A stretch of 64,000 bases of DNA from positions 1-64,000 of the forward strand of contig NZ_JAAVTX010000003.1 of NCBI RefSeq assembly GCF_012163145.1, read 5' to 3'. The DNA is from Falsiroseomonas frigidaquae. GTDB lineage: Bacteria; Pseudomonadota; Alphaproteobacteria; Acetobacterales; Acetobacteraceae. Positions within the stretch are counted from its first letter, which is position 1; each line of letters opens with the position of its first letter. The notes beneath the pieces were generated by a model. The model saw only the letters and a program-made list of their open reading frames with translations, was not told the origin of the DNA and made no database searches. A program made the translations under genes and the position numbers. Positions 8,608 through 16,633 of the stretch are shown here, piece by piece.

Positions 8608-9812
8608 GTTGTTTCCTCCGGTTGGATCAGCGCGCCGTCGCGCGCCAGGTCGGTGATTTCTTGGGCCGAAAGGCCGGCCTCGGCGAGCAGGTCGGGCCCG
8701 GCGGCGCCCAGGCGCTGCGCGGCGGGCAGGGTCGGCGCCATGCCGCCCGACAGGATATTGGGCGCGCCGATGGCGAAGGTGGCGCCCTCCGTCGGGTGCT
8801 CCTCCTCCCGCACCATGCCGGTGGCGCGGAGGTGCGGGTCGGTCAGCAGGGATTCGATGGTGTTGTAGGGCATGGCCGGCACGTCGTGCCGGGTGAACAG
8901 CTCCAGCCATTCGGCGGTGGTCCTGCCCACCAGCGCGGTCGCCCGCAGCGCAAAGTAGTCTCTGGTATGCGCCGTTCTGGCCGCGACATTAGCAAAACGC
9001 GGATCCTCGATCAGTTCCGGCCGGCCGATGGCGCGGAAGAAGCCATGCGCCTGCGCGTCGGTATTGGCAGAAACGGCGATGAAGCCATCCGCCGTCTTCA
9101 GCGGCCGCGCCTCCGGGCTCAGCACGCGCTGGTCGCCGGGCGGGCCCAGCGCGGGCCGGAAGGACATCGGGCCCAGATGTTCCTGCAGCACGAAGGCCGC
9201 CATATTCTCGAACATCGGGATTTCGAGGCTCTCGCCGCGCCCCGTCTTCTCTCGCCGGTACAAAGCGAAGCCGATCTGCTGCGCCGCGATCAGGCCGCAG
9301 ACATGGTCCGCCACCAGCATCGGCACGTAGCGGGGTTCGCCCGTGGAGGCCTCGAAGCAGCCGGCGATGCCGGAGACGCCCTGGATGACCGTGTCGTAGG
9401 CCGGCTTGCCGGCATAGGGGCCATCGGTCCGGAAGCCGACGATGGAGCAATGGATCAGCCGCGGCAGTTTCTCCGCCATGGTCGCGGCATCGACGCCGAG
9501 TCGCTTCTGCGCATCGGGCCGGATGTTGGTCACCAGGATGTCGCAGCGCGCCGCGATGCGCGCCAGCACCGCCTTGGCGCGCGGATGCTTCAGGTCCAGG
9601 CAGATCGAGCGCTTGCCGCGGTTGAAGTTGAGGAACTTCCCCGCCATGCCCGGCGTGCGCCCCTTGCCGCCGAGCTTGCGCAGCAGGTCGCCATCCGGGC
9701 TTTCCAGCTTGATGACCTCCGCGCCCTGTTCCGCCAGCACGCCGGTGCAGACGGGACCGACGACGACGGAGGACAGGTCGAGGACACGCAGCCCGGCGAG
9801 CGGTCCGCTCAT
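8604..9812 (-). CDS. CaiB/BaiF family III CoA transferase
   Basis: A 402-residue family III CoA transferase, which moves CoA between carboxylic acids. Typical landmarks are GPLAGLRVLDLSSVVVGP at the N-terminus, EVIKLESPDGD, NRGKRSICLDLKHP, and GRGESLEIPMFENMAAFV around the active-site region. The start at 9812 gives the standard MSGPLAGLRV beginning; a longer reading adds an Arg/Ser-rich tail with no family similarity. One base separates it from the PIG-L gene upstream and it overlaps the Bug gene downstream, so it belongs to the same operon. It probably activates the acid substrate or a ring-fission product. Confidence 0.9.
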   Translation of the reverse strand: MSGPLAGLRVLDLSSVVVGPVCTGVLAEQGAEVIKLESPDGDLLRKLGGKGRTPGMAGKFLNFNRGKRSICLDLKHPRAKAVLARIAARCDILVTNIRPDAQKRLGVDAATMAEKLPRLIHCSIVGFRTDGPYAGKPAYDTVIQGVSGIAGCFEASTGEPRYVPMLVADHVCGLIAAQQIGFALYRREKTGRGESLEIPMFENMAAFVLQEHLGPMSFRPALGPPGDQRVLSPEARPLKTADGFIAVSANTDAQAHGFFRAIGRPELIEDPRFANVAARTAHTRDYFALRATALVGRTTAEWLELFTRHDVPAMPYNTIESLLTDPHLRATGMVREEEHPTEGATFAIGAPNILSGGMAPTLPAAQRLGAAGPDLLAEAGLSAQEITDLARDGALIQPEETT

Positions 9813-9813
9813 C

Positions 9814-10530
9814 TCAGACCAGCTCTTCGAGGGCCTGCGGGAACAGGCGCATATACGCCTCGCCATGGACCATCGGCTTGCCGGAATTGCGGCCGCCCTG
9901 CATGCCGCGGTTCAGCGCCACGCGTTCATAATACGCCCAGAGGTGCTTCTGCGCCGGCAGGCACTGGAAGGCCTTGAACTTGGTCTCCCACACCTCGGAG
10001 ATGTTCAGCAGCACATCCGGTTTGAAGTCGCATTGCTCGGGCTGATGCGGCTCGAACAGGAACATGGCCGGCGCGGAATAGGTGTAGTCGGCCTGCGGCT
10101 TGTGGCCCATCGCCTGGGCGATAACGCGCGCCTGCTGCGCGAAATGCGCGGCCTCGGGGTGATCGAAATTGTACGGGTCCTTCAGCGCATGGCTGAGAAC
10201 GAAGCTCGGGTTCAATTCGCGGAAAATATCGATGGCGCGGTCGAGCATCTCGGGCGTCCGGCCCAGCGGATAGTCGCCGGCATCCATGAACTCGATCTCG
10301 GCACCGAGCACCGCGGCGGCCGCCTCGGCCTCCGCCTTGCGGCCGGCCTTCACGCCTTCCAGCGTCGCGCCCTTCTCCTTCCACGCGAACTGGCTTTCGC
10401 CCCGCTCGCCATAGGACATGCAGAGGATCTTCATGCGGTAGCCGCGCTTGGCGTGCAGCGCGATGGCGCCGCCGGCGCGCCAGACGAAATCGCCCGGATG
10501 GGCGGTGATGACGAGACCGGTCTTGGACAT
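9814..10530 (-). CDS. PIG-L family hydrolase, 4-oxalomesaconate hydratase-like
   Basis: A 238-residue PIG-L/LmbE-fold zinc protein. Instead of the AHPDDE of deacetylases it reads TAHPGDFVWRAGGAIALH near residue 8, the variant I associate with the GalB type of 4-oxalomesaconate hydratase from gallate degradation; the later SHALKDPYNFDHPEAA carries the second metal-ligand cluster. GalB and LigI act consecutively, and a LigI-like gene closes this operon. The start at 10530 has GAGGAAATCGC upstream. As first gene of the operon its promoter must lie in the 100 bases before it or in the tandem array beyond. A deacetylase role cannot be excluded. Confidence 0.8.
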   Translation of the reverse strand: MSKTGLVITAHPGDFVWRAGGAIALHAKRGYRMKILCMSYGERGESQFAWKEKGATLEGVKAGRKAEAEAAAAVLGAEIEFMDAGDYPLGRTPEMLDRAIDIFRELNPSFVLSHALKDPYNFDHPEAAHFAQQARVIAQAMGHKPQADYTYSAPAMFLFEPHQPEQCDFKPDVLLNISEVWETKFKAFQCLPAQKHLWAYYERVALNRGMQGGRNSGKPMVHGEAYMRLFPQALEELV

Positions 10531-10633
10531 GCGATTTCCTCGGGTGGCGCGGTTGGCCCGGAGAATGGCGGCCCGGGGCGGATGCGACAAATGGAAAGAA
10601 CGGGAGGACTATGCCGTTTTGTGCATGTTCCGT

Positions 10634-11085
10634 GCCCTCAGGCGCCGGGCGCCGCCTTTGGCGGGCGCAGGTTCCAGTATGCCCTCAGGCGCCGGGCGCC
10701 GCCTCCCGCGGCTTGGCTGCGCGGCATCAGCCGCGGCGGCCATTCGGCCGCTCGCCCGCCTTTGGCGGGCGCAGGTTCCCGCATGCCCTCAGGCGCCGGG
10801 CGCCGCCTCCGGCGGCTTGGCTGCGCGGCATCAGCCGCGGCGACCATTCGGCCGCTCGCCCGCCTTTGGCGGGTGCAGGTTCCCGCATGCCCTCAGGCGC
10901 CGGGCGCCGCCTCCCGCGGCTTGGCTGCGCGGCATCAGCCGCGGCGGCCATTCGGCCGCTCGCCCGCCTTTGGCGGGCGCAGGTTCCCGCATGCCCTCAG
11001 GCGCCGGGCGCCGCCTCCGGCGGCTTGGCTGCGCGGCATCAGCCGCGGCGGCCATCGGGCCGCTCGCCCTCAGGCGTCGGGCGCC
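10634..11085. repeat. 104-bp tandem array of multi-hairpin units
   Basis: Three complete 104-bp units (10682, 10786, 10890) are flanked by a short left partial (10634-10681), a 73-bp unit (10994-11066) and a terminal piece that overlaps the 3' end of the lysR gene. Each unit contains four small palindromes, for example CGCCCGCC-TTT-GGCGGGCG, GCGGCC-ATTC-GGCCGC and CGCGGC-ATCA-GCCGCG. One variable site alternates between CTCCCGCGG and CTCCGGCGG from unit to unit, as if a 208-bp pair had been duplicated. Short open frames inside the array repeat with the units and are not real genes. Confidence 0.9.
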
Positions 11086-12002
11086 GGTCCCGATGCCACC
11101 TTGTCCCGCGGCCTGGCCCGGAAATGCCGCCGCAGCAGCGTCAGCAGCGCCTCCGCTGCCGGAGACAGCGGCACCCCGCGGCGGGACACGACGCCGAGCC
11201 GGCGCAGCACCCCCGGGTCGCGCAGCGGTACCGCGACCACGCCCGGCGACCGCGCCGCATCCACGGCCAGAAGCGGCACCACCGCCAGCGCCAGGCCGGA
11301 CTCCACCATGCTGATGGCGGTGGCCAGGTGCTGCACCTCATACCGCCAATCCATCGCATCCCGCCTGGCGCCCAGCGCCTCGTCCAACAAGGCGCGGTTG
11401 CCGGTATGCGGCGCCACGCGCACCAGCGGGCGGCCCTCCAGATCGGCCCAGGACAGGTGCGGGCGCGAGGCGAAATCATGCGCCGCGGGGCAGGCGACGA
11501 CGAACGGCTCAGTCAGCAGCGGCACGATATCCAGGTCCCAGCGATTGGCCGAGACGATGGTGATGCCGAACTCCGCCTCCCCCCGCGCCACGCCATCGGC
11601 GATCTCGCTGGCCGAATGGTCGAAGACCTTCACCGTCACCGCCGGATGCGTCCGCGCGAATTCCACCAGCAGGCGGGGGATGTGATGCACCGCGATGGTC
11701 GGCAGGCAGCCGATGGTGACGGATTGCTCGCCCCGCCCCGCGCCGGCGCGCAGTTCCGACAGCACCGCCACCAGCGCCTCCACCGGCCCGCGCGCCCGCC
11801 CGGCAAGTTCCAGACCCGCGGGTGTCAGCGTCACCTGCCGCGTGGTGCGCGCCAGCAGGCGGCAGCCCAGCGCATCCTCGAACTTCCGGATGCGGTGGGA
11901 CAGGCCGGTCTGCGAAAGGTTCAAATGCGCCGCCGCCTTGCGGAAGGACCCGCGCTCCGCGATCGACAGGAAGGCCTCAAGCCCGAGGAAATCGACCGCC
12001 AT
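11070..12002 (-). CDS. LysR family transcriptional regulator
   Basis: A 310-residue LysR-type regulator. The N-terminal winged helix-turn-helix is clear (FLSIAERGSFRKAAAHLNLS, then RIRKFEDALGCRLLAR), followed by the effector-binding domain (VTIGCLPTIAVHHIPRLL, GLALAVVPLLAVD). It lies one base after the Rieske gene and so is probably cotranscribed with pyrK-pyrD-Rieske; it is also the next gene upstream of the PIG-L operon, either of which it may control. Its last codons and stop coincide with the beginning of the hairpin repeat unit (18 of 19 bases match), so the array seems to have grown out of, or invaded, its 3' end. Confidence 0.9.
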   Translation of the reverse strand: MAVDFLGLEAFLSIAERGSFRKAAAHLNLSQTGLSHRIRKFEDALGCRLLARTTRQVTLTPAGLELAGRARGPVEALVAVLSELRAGAGRGEQSVTIGCLPTIAVHHIPRLLVEFARTHPAVTVKVFDHSASEIADGVARGEAEFGITIVSANRWDLDIVPLLTEPFVVACPAAHDFASRPHLSWADLEGRPLVRVAPHTGNRALLDEALGARRDAMDWRYEVQHLATAISMVESGLALAVVPLLAVDAARSPGVVAVPLRDPGVLRRLGVVSRRGVPLSPAAEALLTLLRRHFRARPRDKVASGPAPDA

Positions 12003-12003
12003 C

Positions 12004-12324
12004 TCAGGCCGTGCGGCCCTGGTCGAGCCGGATGCAGACCTGGTCGTCCTCGATCGTCACATCCCAGACCAGCAGCGGCTCCCAGCAAGGTTCGGCGGTG
12101 GCGCGGCCGGTGCGGATGTCGAAGCGGCCGGCATGGGCGGCGCATTCCACCTCATCGCCCAGCACCCGGCCCTCACCCAAATGGCCGGGCCCGTGGCTGC
12201 ACGCATTCTGCGTGACGAAGAAGACGCCGCCCAGGTTGAAGACCGCGAAGTCGCCTTCCTCCGTCTCCACCTTGCGGCCCTGGCCTTCCGGCACATGGTT
12301 CGTGGCACAAAGCCGCAGCATCAT
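12004..12324 (-). CDS. Rieske-type [2Fe-2S] ferredoxin
   Basis: A 106-residue soluble Rieske protein of the ferredoxin type used by ring-hydroxylating oxygenases and NirD-like systems. The cluster ligands are C42-x-H44 (ACSHGPGHLG) and C61-x2-H64 (ECAAHAGRFD). There is no signal peptide or membrane helix. The start at 12324 overlaps the pyrD stop (ATGA), showing tight coupling to the dihydroorotate dehydrogenase-like genes. No oxygenase is encoded nearby, so its electron partner is probably the PyrK/PyrD pair or an enzyme outside the window. Confidence 0.87.
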   Translation of the reverse strand: MMLRLCATNHVPEGQGRKVETEEGDFAVFNLGGVFFVTQNACSHGPGHLGEGRVLGDEVECAAHAGRFDIRTGRATAEPCWEPLLVWDVTIEDDQVCIRLDQGRTA

Positions 12325-13250
12325 TCCGCCGCCGGCCGCAGCCGCCCCGGCAAGGCGAGGCCGGTCAGGTCGCTCACACGGGCGAAGCCGCGCCGCTCGC
12401 AGAAGGCTTCCAGCCCCTCCAGCACGGCCGGCATGGCGTTCGGGCTGACGAAGCTGGCCGTGCCGACCTGCACCGCGCTGGCCCCAGCCATCAGGAATTC
12501 CACCGCATCCTCCGCATTCGCAATGCCGCCCACGCCGATCACCGGGACGCGCACCGCCTGCGCGCATTGCCAGACCAGGCGCAGCGCGATCGGCTTGAAG
12601 GCCGGTCCCGAAAACCCGCCCATGCCGGCACCCAGCTTCGGGGCCATGCGGTCGATGTCGATGGCGAGCCCCAGGATGGTGTTGGCCACCACCACCGCAT
12701 CGGCCCCCGCTTCCTCCACCGCGCGCGCGACGGCGGCGATATCGGCGGTGTTGGGCGACAGCTTGGCCCAGATCGGCAGCGCGCAGGCGGCCCGCATGGC
12801 GGCGATGGCGGCGGCGGCCGATTCAGGGTGCATGGCGAAGGCGCGGCCATCCTCCTCCAGATTGGGGCAGGAGATATTGGCCTCGATGGCGGCGACGCCG
12901 GGGGTCGCCGCCAGCCGTGCCGCGGCCTCCGCGAAGGCCGCGACCGAATCGGCGGACAGGGAGACCACCAGCGGCGGCGTGAAGCGGCGCCAGTCGGCCA
13001 TTGCCTGGGCGCAGAAATGGTCCAGCCCCTTGCCGGGGATGCCGATGGAATTCAGCACCCCTGCCTCCGTCTCGCATAGGCGCGGCAGGGGATTACCCTC
13101 CCGGTATTGCGGCGTGACGGATTTGGTCACCAGCGCACCGAGCCGGTTGAGGTCGAACACCTGCGCCAGTTCCGGGCCGAAGGTGCCCGAGGCCGGCATC
13201 ACCGGGTTGGCCAGCGTCATCGGGCCGATGCGGACCGCCATGTTCACCAT
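12321..13250 (-). CDS. pyrD: Dihydroorotate dehydrogenase, class 1B type catalytic subunit
   Basis: A 309-residue FMN-binding TIM-barrel enzyme that interconverts dihydroorotate and orotate (or a related dihydropyrimidine). Class 1 features are NPVMPASGTFG, the active-site cysteine in EANISCPNLEEDG, KLSPN and GVGGIANAEDAVEFLMAGAS. Class 1B enzymes work with PyrK and NAD, and pyrK lies immediately upstream with a 7-bp overlap if the ATG at 13250 is used (a second ATG at 13241 would leave a 2-bp gap). Alphaproteobacteria normally make pyrimidines with the membrane class 2 enzyme, so this cytoplasmic pair may serve salvage or catabolism. Confidence 0.87.
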   Translation of the reverse strand: MVNMAVRIGPMTLANPVMPASGTFGPELAQVFDLNRLGALVTKSVTPQYREGNPLPRLCETEAGVLNSIGIPGKGLDHFCAQAMADWRRFTPPLVVSLSADSVAAFAEAAARLAATPGVAAIEANISCPNLEEDGRAFAMHPESAAAAIAAMRAACALPIWAKLSPNTADIAAVARAVEEAGADAVVVANTILGLAIDIDRMAPKLGAGMGGFSGPAFKPIALRLVWQCAQAVRVPVIGVGGIANAEDAVEFLMAGASAVQVGTASFVSPNAMPAVLEGLEAFCERRGFARVSDLTGLALPGRLRPAAE

Positions 13251-14062
13251 GCCAGCGCCGCCTGCAGGTCGAAGACCGGCCCTTCCGCGCAGACGCGCAG
13301 GTTCTGCACCGTGCCATCCGGCGCGCGGATCTGCCGCACGCAGCAGAAGCACATGCCGAGGCCGCAGCCCATCTGCTGTTCCAGCGCGATCTGCCCGGGG
13401 ATGCCGTATTCCGCCGCCAGCCTTTGCAGCAGCAGGAACAGCCGGTTCGAGCCGCAGGTGAAGACCCCATCCGGCGGGTCGTCTTGGAAGCGGGCGCGCA
13501 GCAGCGCCTCCACCGCCGGCACCGCGCCGCTGCCGTCGCTGTCGAAGACGGCGGTGATCGCGGCGCCCGAATCGCCCGCGAATTCCTCCGCCATCAGATC
13601 CTCCGGCGCCTGTGCGGACAGTACCGCCTGTACCGCGACGCCCTGCGCCGCGGCCGCTTCCGTCAGCGGCGCCAGGGTGGCGAGCCCGACGCCGCGTGCA
13701 ACGATCAGGATGCGGCGCCAGCCCGGCCCCAACCGAAAACCCTGCCCGAGCGGCCCGAGCAGCGAGAGCCGGTCCCCCGCCCGCAGCGCCGCCAGCGCCG
13801 CCGTGCCGCGACCCTTCACATGCAGCAGGAAGCCGAGATCCCGCCCCGGGCCGCAGCGCCAGATGCTCATCGGCCGCCGCAGATAGGGGCCGTTGCCCGC
13901 CCCGTCCCGGCACAACAGGTGAAAGAACTGCCCGGGTCGGCTGGCGGCGGACAGCGCCGGGGCGTCCAGGATCAGGCGGTGGTAGCGACGGCCGACCGGT
14001 GCGCTCTCCAGCACCCGCGCCTCCGCCTCCACCACCGGAAAGCCCGCCGGCCCGAGATCCAT
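13244..14062 (-). CDS. pyrK: PyrK-like electron transfer flavoprotein, FAD and [2Fe-2S]
   Basis: A 272-residue ferredoxin-reductase-family protein that passes electrons between a class 1B dihydroorotate dehydrogenase and NAD. The FAD-binding motif is LRRPMSIW (residues 61-68). The NAD domain follows (ILIVARGVGLATLAPL). Near the C-terminus is the PyrK cysteine cluster C233, C238, C241 and C258 (MGCGLGMCFCC ... VCAEGPVF). The start at 14062 has GGAAGGAGCAGGC upstream. It is the first gene of the pyrK-pyrD-Rieske-lysR operon, and a long perfect palindrome sits about 20 bases before its start codon. Confidence 0.87.
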   Translation of the reverse strand: MDLGPAGFPVVEAEARVLESAPVGRRYHRLILDAPALSAASRPGQFFHLLCRDGAGNGPYLRRPMSIWRCGPGRDLGFLLHVKGRGTAALAALRAGDRLSLLGPLGQGFRLGPGWRRILIVARGVGLATLAPLTEAAAAQGVAVQAVLSAQAPEDLMAEEFAGDSGAAITAVFDSDGSGAVPAVEALLRARFQDDPPDGVFTCGSNRLFLLLQRLAAEYGIPGQIALEQQMGCGLGMCFCCVRQIRAPDGTVQNLRVCAEGPVFDLQAALAW

Positions 14063-14081
14063 GCCTGCTCCTTCCCTGGCT

Positions 14082-14170
14082 CCTAGACCATGATCCGCGA
14101 ACACGGATCATGGTCTAGGCTTTGCTGCGAGGGTGATTCACCGCTACGGCGATTCCGCCTTCGCGGATCA
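14082..14170. repeat. Perfect 16-bp inverted repeat plus partly related palindromic element
   Basis: The arms 14082-14097 and 14104-14119 (CCTAGACCATGATCCG and its exact complement) are separated by six bases. About 40 bases further on (14161-14170) TCGCGGATCA is the reverse complement of 14091-14100, within a second imperfect palindrome (GTGATTCACCGC ... GCGGATCAC). The element lies between the 3' end of the cyclodeaminase gene and the pyrK start. It could be an intergenic repetitive element, a terminator for the upstream gene or an operator. I find no other copy in this window. Confidence 0.75.
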
Positions 14171-14174
14171 CGCT

Positions 14175-15200
14175 CTACCGCAGGCTGCGGTTGCGCCGGG
14201 GCGTCGGGCCGCGGAAACGCGCGGAGGGTGCCTCCCCCAGCCCGAAGCGCAGGCCAAGCCGGCGCAGCCGTGCCTTGCGCCAGGCCAGCGCCGCCAGCAC
14301 GAGATCGCCGATCGCCATGCCCTGCAGCACCGCCAGCACGTTCTGGGCGGCATCACCCCGCCCCGGCGCCAGGCCCGCCGCGACCAGCCCGAGATCCGGC
14401 CCGACCTGCCGCGCCAGCGCCAGTTCCGTGGTCGCGCCAGCGGCGATCCAGGCGCCGAGATTGCCGCCGGGGCGGCTGAAATCGGCGCTGTCCACGAAGA
14501 AGGCCCCGGCCCAGCCGAGCACATCCGCCGCCACATCCGCCTGGCCCAGCGCCACCAGCGTGGCCCCCGCCTGCAGATCGGCGGCACGGATCACCGGCGC
14601 CTCCGCGCTGCTGACGGTGATGACGAGGCCGGCCTTCGCCGCCGCTTCCGCCGGAGTGGCGGCGGGCTGCAATTGCAGGGGGAGCATGCCCTGGTGGCCG
14701 GCGCAGAAGGCTTCCACCGCCTCCGCCTGCCTGGCCGCGACATGCAGCGTGGTCAGCCCTGGCAGGGCGGCGGCCAGCGCCGCCGGCAGGTGCGCGGCGA
14801 TTTGGCCGGCACCGATCACCGCGGCGCTGGTCACGCCCGGCGCCACCAGCAGCCTGGCCGCCAGCGCCGCCGTGCTGGCGGTGCGCAGCGACCGCAGCCA
14901 GGACGCCTCGATCAGCGCCAGCGGCTGGCCCTTGGTGTCGGCCATCCAGAACCAGTCGCGCGCCGCCTCGCCTTCCGACAGCAGGCGGAAGCCGGCCAGC
15001 CCCGATTCCGGCAGCACCGCGCCCTTCACCCGGAATTGCGCCCCCGGCGTCGCCAGGTGCAGGCTGGGCGGGTCGGACAGCACCTGGCGGGCCTGGCCGT
15101 ATTCCTTCCAGGCATCCTCCACCGCCTCCAGCGCTTCCTGCGGCGTTACCAGGCCCTCGGCCTCTCCGCTGCGGAGGATGAGGAAATCGTCGTTGTCCAT
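14175..15200 (-). CDS. Ornithine cyclodeaminase/mu-crystallin family protein
   Basis: A 341-residue NAD(P)-dependent enzyme of the ornithine cyclodeaminase/alanine dehydrogenase/ketimine reductase family. The Rossmann motif appears as SAAVIGAGQIAAHLPAAL near residues 125-140, preceded by LRSLRTASTAALAA, and VSSAEAPVI follows. The usual substrate-binding GGKD-type stretch is not obvious, so the exact substrate is open. The C-terminal tail is unusually basic. It precedes the pyrK operon on the same strand (112 bases upstream) and is divergent from the M20 hydrolase gene. Confidence 0.83.
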   Translation of the reverse strand: MDNDDFLILRSGEAEGLVTPQEALEAVEDAWKEYGQARQVLSDPPSLHLATPGAQFRVKGAVLPESGLAGFRLLSEGEAARDWFWMADTKGQPLALIEASWLRSLRTASTAALAARLLVAPGVTSAAVIGAGQIAAHLPAALAAALPGLTTLHVAARQAEAVEAFCAGHQGMLPLQLQPAATPAEAAAKAGLVITVSSAEAPVIRAADLQAGATLVALGQADVAADVLGWAGAFFVDSADFSRPGGNLGAWIAAGATTELALARQVGPDLGLVAAGLAPGRGDAAQNVLAVLQGMAIGDLVLAALAWRKARLRRLGLRFGLGEAPSARFRGPTPRRNRSLR

Positions 15201-15331
15201 GCGGCGCCCGGCCCAGTAAAAATCCCCCTAATGGTGCGGCGGCGCGGCGCGGATGCCAAGGGCCACGAACCAGGGGCCACAATCGGAGCCGGCACCTTGC
15301 CACCCAGGCCACCCTGGGCAAGCCTGCCCGG

Positions 15332-16633
15332 ATGGACTCCGCCTTGCCCCCCATCGCCCCGGATCTGGCCGAACTCGCCCGGCGCCTTTTCGCCGAGCTG
15401 CGTGCCGCCGACCATGATGGCACCGGCATCACGCGGGAGACCTATGGCCTGGGCGAAACCGCCGCGATGCGCCGGATCGAGAAGCTGGCGCAGCAGGCCG
15501 GGCTGGCCACGGAATGGGATGCCGCCGCCAATCTCCACATCACCCTGCCCGGCACCGATCCCTCCCTGCCCGCCGCCGCCTGCGGATCGCATCTGGACAG
15601 CGTGCCGCAGGGCGGCAATTTCGATGGCGCGGCGGGGGTGATTGCCGGGCTGCTGGCCCTGCTCGGCGCCCAGCGGGATGCACAGCGGACGGGGCCGCGC
15701 GCCCGGACGCTGCTGCTGCTGGTGATGCGGGGCGAGGAAAGCGCCTGGTACGGCCGGCCCTATCTCGGCTCCTCCGCCCTGTTCGGCGCCTTCGACCCGA
15801 AATGGCTCGACCTGCCCTGCCTGCAGGATTCTTCCCGAACGCTGCGCGACGCCATGGCGGGCGAAGGCGCGGAGGTCGCCGTGGTGGCGGCGCGGCGGAA
15901 GCTGCTGGACCCCGCAAGCCTCTCCCACTTCGTCGAGCTGCATATCGAGCAGGGGCCGGTGATGGTGGCGCGCGGCGTGCCGGTGGGCCTGGTCTCCGGC
16001 ATCCGCGGCAATTTCCGCCACCCCGGCGCCCGCTGCCAGGGCGAGGCCGCACATTCCGGCGCCGTGCCGCGCTGGCTGCGGCGGGATGCGGTGCTGGGCG
16101 CGGCGGACCTCGCCATGCGGCTTGATGCCAGCTGGCGCACCCTGCTGGAACGCGGCGAGGACCTGGTGATGACCTTCGGCATCTTCACCACGGACCCGCG
16201 CGAACACGCCATGACGCGGGTGCCCGGCGAGGTGCGCTTCACGCTGGAATACCGCAGCGAATCCGAGGCGACGCTGGAGGATTTTCTCGCACTTGCCGAA
16301 TCGGAGGCGGCCGAGATCGCGCGCGAACGTCGCGTGCGGATCGAGCTCGGCCCGGCGGTGCGTACCCCGCCGGCGGTCATGGATGCGCGGTTGCTGGCCC
16401 ACGCCCAGGCGCTGTGCGGCGCCGCGGGCCTGCCGCACGAAACCCTGGCCAGCGGCGCCGGGCATGATGCGGCGATCTTCGCCAATGCCGGCGTACCCAG
16501 CGCCATGGTCTTCGTCCGCAACGAGCACGGCAGCCACAACCCGCATGAGGCGATGGAGATGGAGGATTTTCTCGAAGGCGCCGCGGTGCTGCAGGCCCTG
16601 CTGCTGCAGGGCGCGGAGGTGGTTGGCCGATGA
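15332..16633 (+). CDS. M20 family Zn-dependent hydrolase, N-carbamoyl amino acid/allantoate amidohydrolase type
   Basis: A 433-residue dinuclear-metal amidohydrolase of the HyuC/AllC/beta-ureidopropionase group, which releases ammonia and CO2 from N-carbamoyl compounds. Metal ligands are visible: H87 in CGSHLDSV, D98 in GGNFDGAAG, E135/E136 in RGEESAWY, H204 in VELHIEQGP and H402 in GSHNPHE. The ATG at 15332 starts a typical N-terminus. Its stop overlaps the start of the phosphoribosyltransferase gene (ATGA). Neighbourhood with dihydroorotate dehydrogenase-like genes makes N-carbamoyl-aspartate or a ureide plausible substrates; this is inference. Confidence 0.88.
   Translation: MDSALPPIAPDLAELARRLFAELRAADHDGTGITRETYGLGETAAMRRIEKLAQQAGLATEWDAAANLHITLPGTDPSLPAAACGSHLDSVPQGGNFDGAAGVIAGLLALLGAQRDAQRTGPRARTLLLLVMRGEESAWYGRPYLGSSALFGAFDPKWLDLPCLQDSSRTLRDAMAGEGAEVAVVAARRKLLDPASLSHFVELHIEQGPVMVARGVPVGLVSGIRGNFRHPGARCQGEAAHSGAVPRWLRRDAVLGAADLAMRLDASWRTLLERGEDLVMTFGIFTTDPREHAMTRVPGEVRFTLEYRSESEATLEDFLALAESEAAEIARERRVRIELGPAVRTPPAVMDARLLAHAQALCGAAGLPHETLASGAGHDAAIFANAGVPSAMVFVRNEHGSHNPHEAMEMEDFLEGAAVLQALLLQGAEVVGR

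Noticed and set aside
10638-11055. Three near-identical 69-74 codon frames within the 104-bp array
   Set aside because: They are produced by the repeat itself, recur with each unit, and have no ribosome sites or family similarity.
10634-11085. CRISPR array
   Set aside because: The units are contiguous 104-bp direct repeats with no unique spacers, and no cas genes are present.
14063-14174. tRNA or small RNA gene in the pyrK upstream region
   Set aside because: The palindromes do not fold into a cloverleaf and no promoter/terminator pair for a separate RNA is visible.
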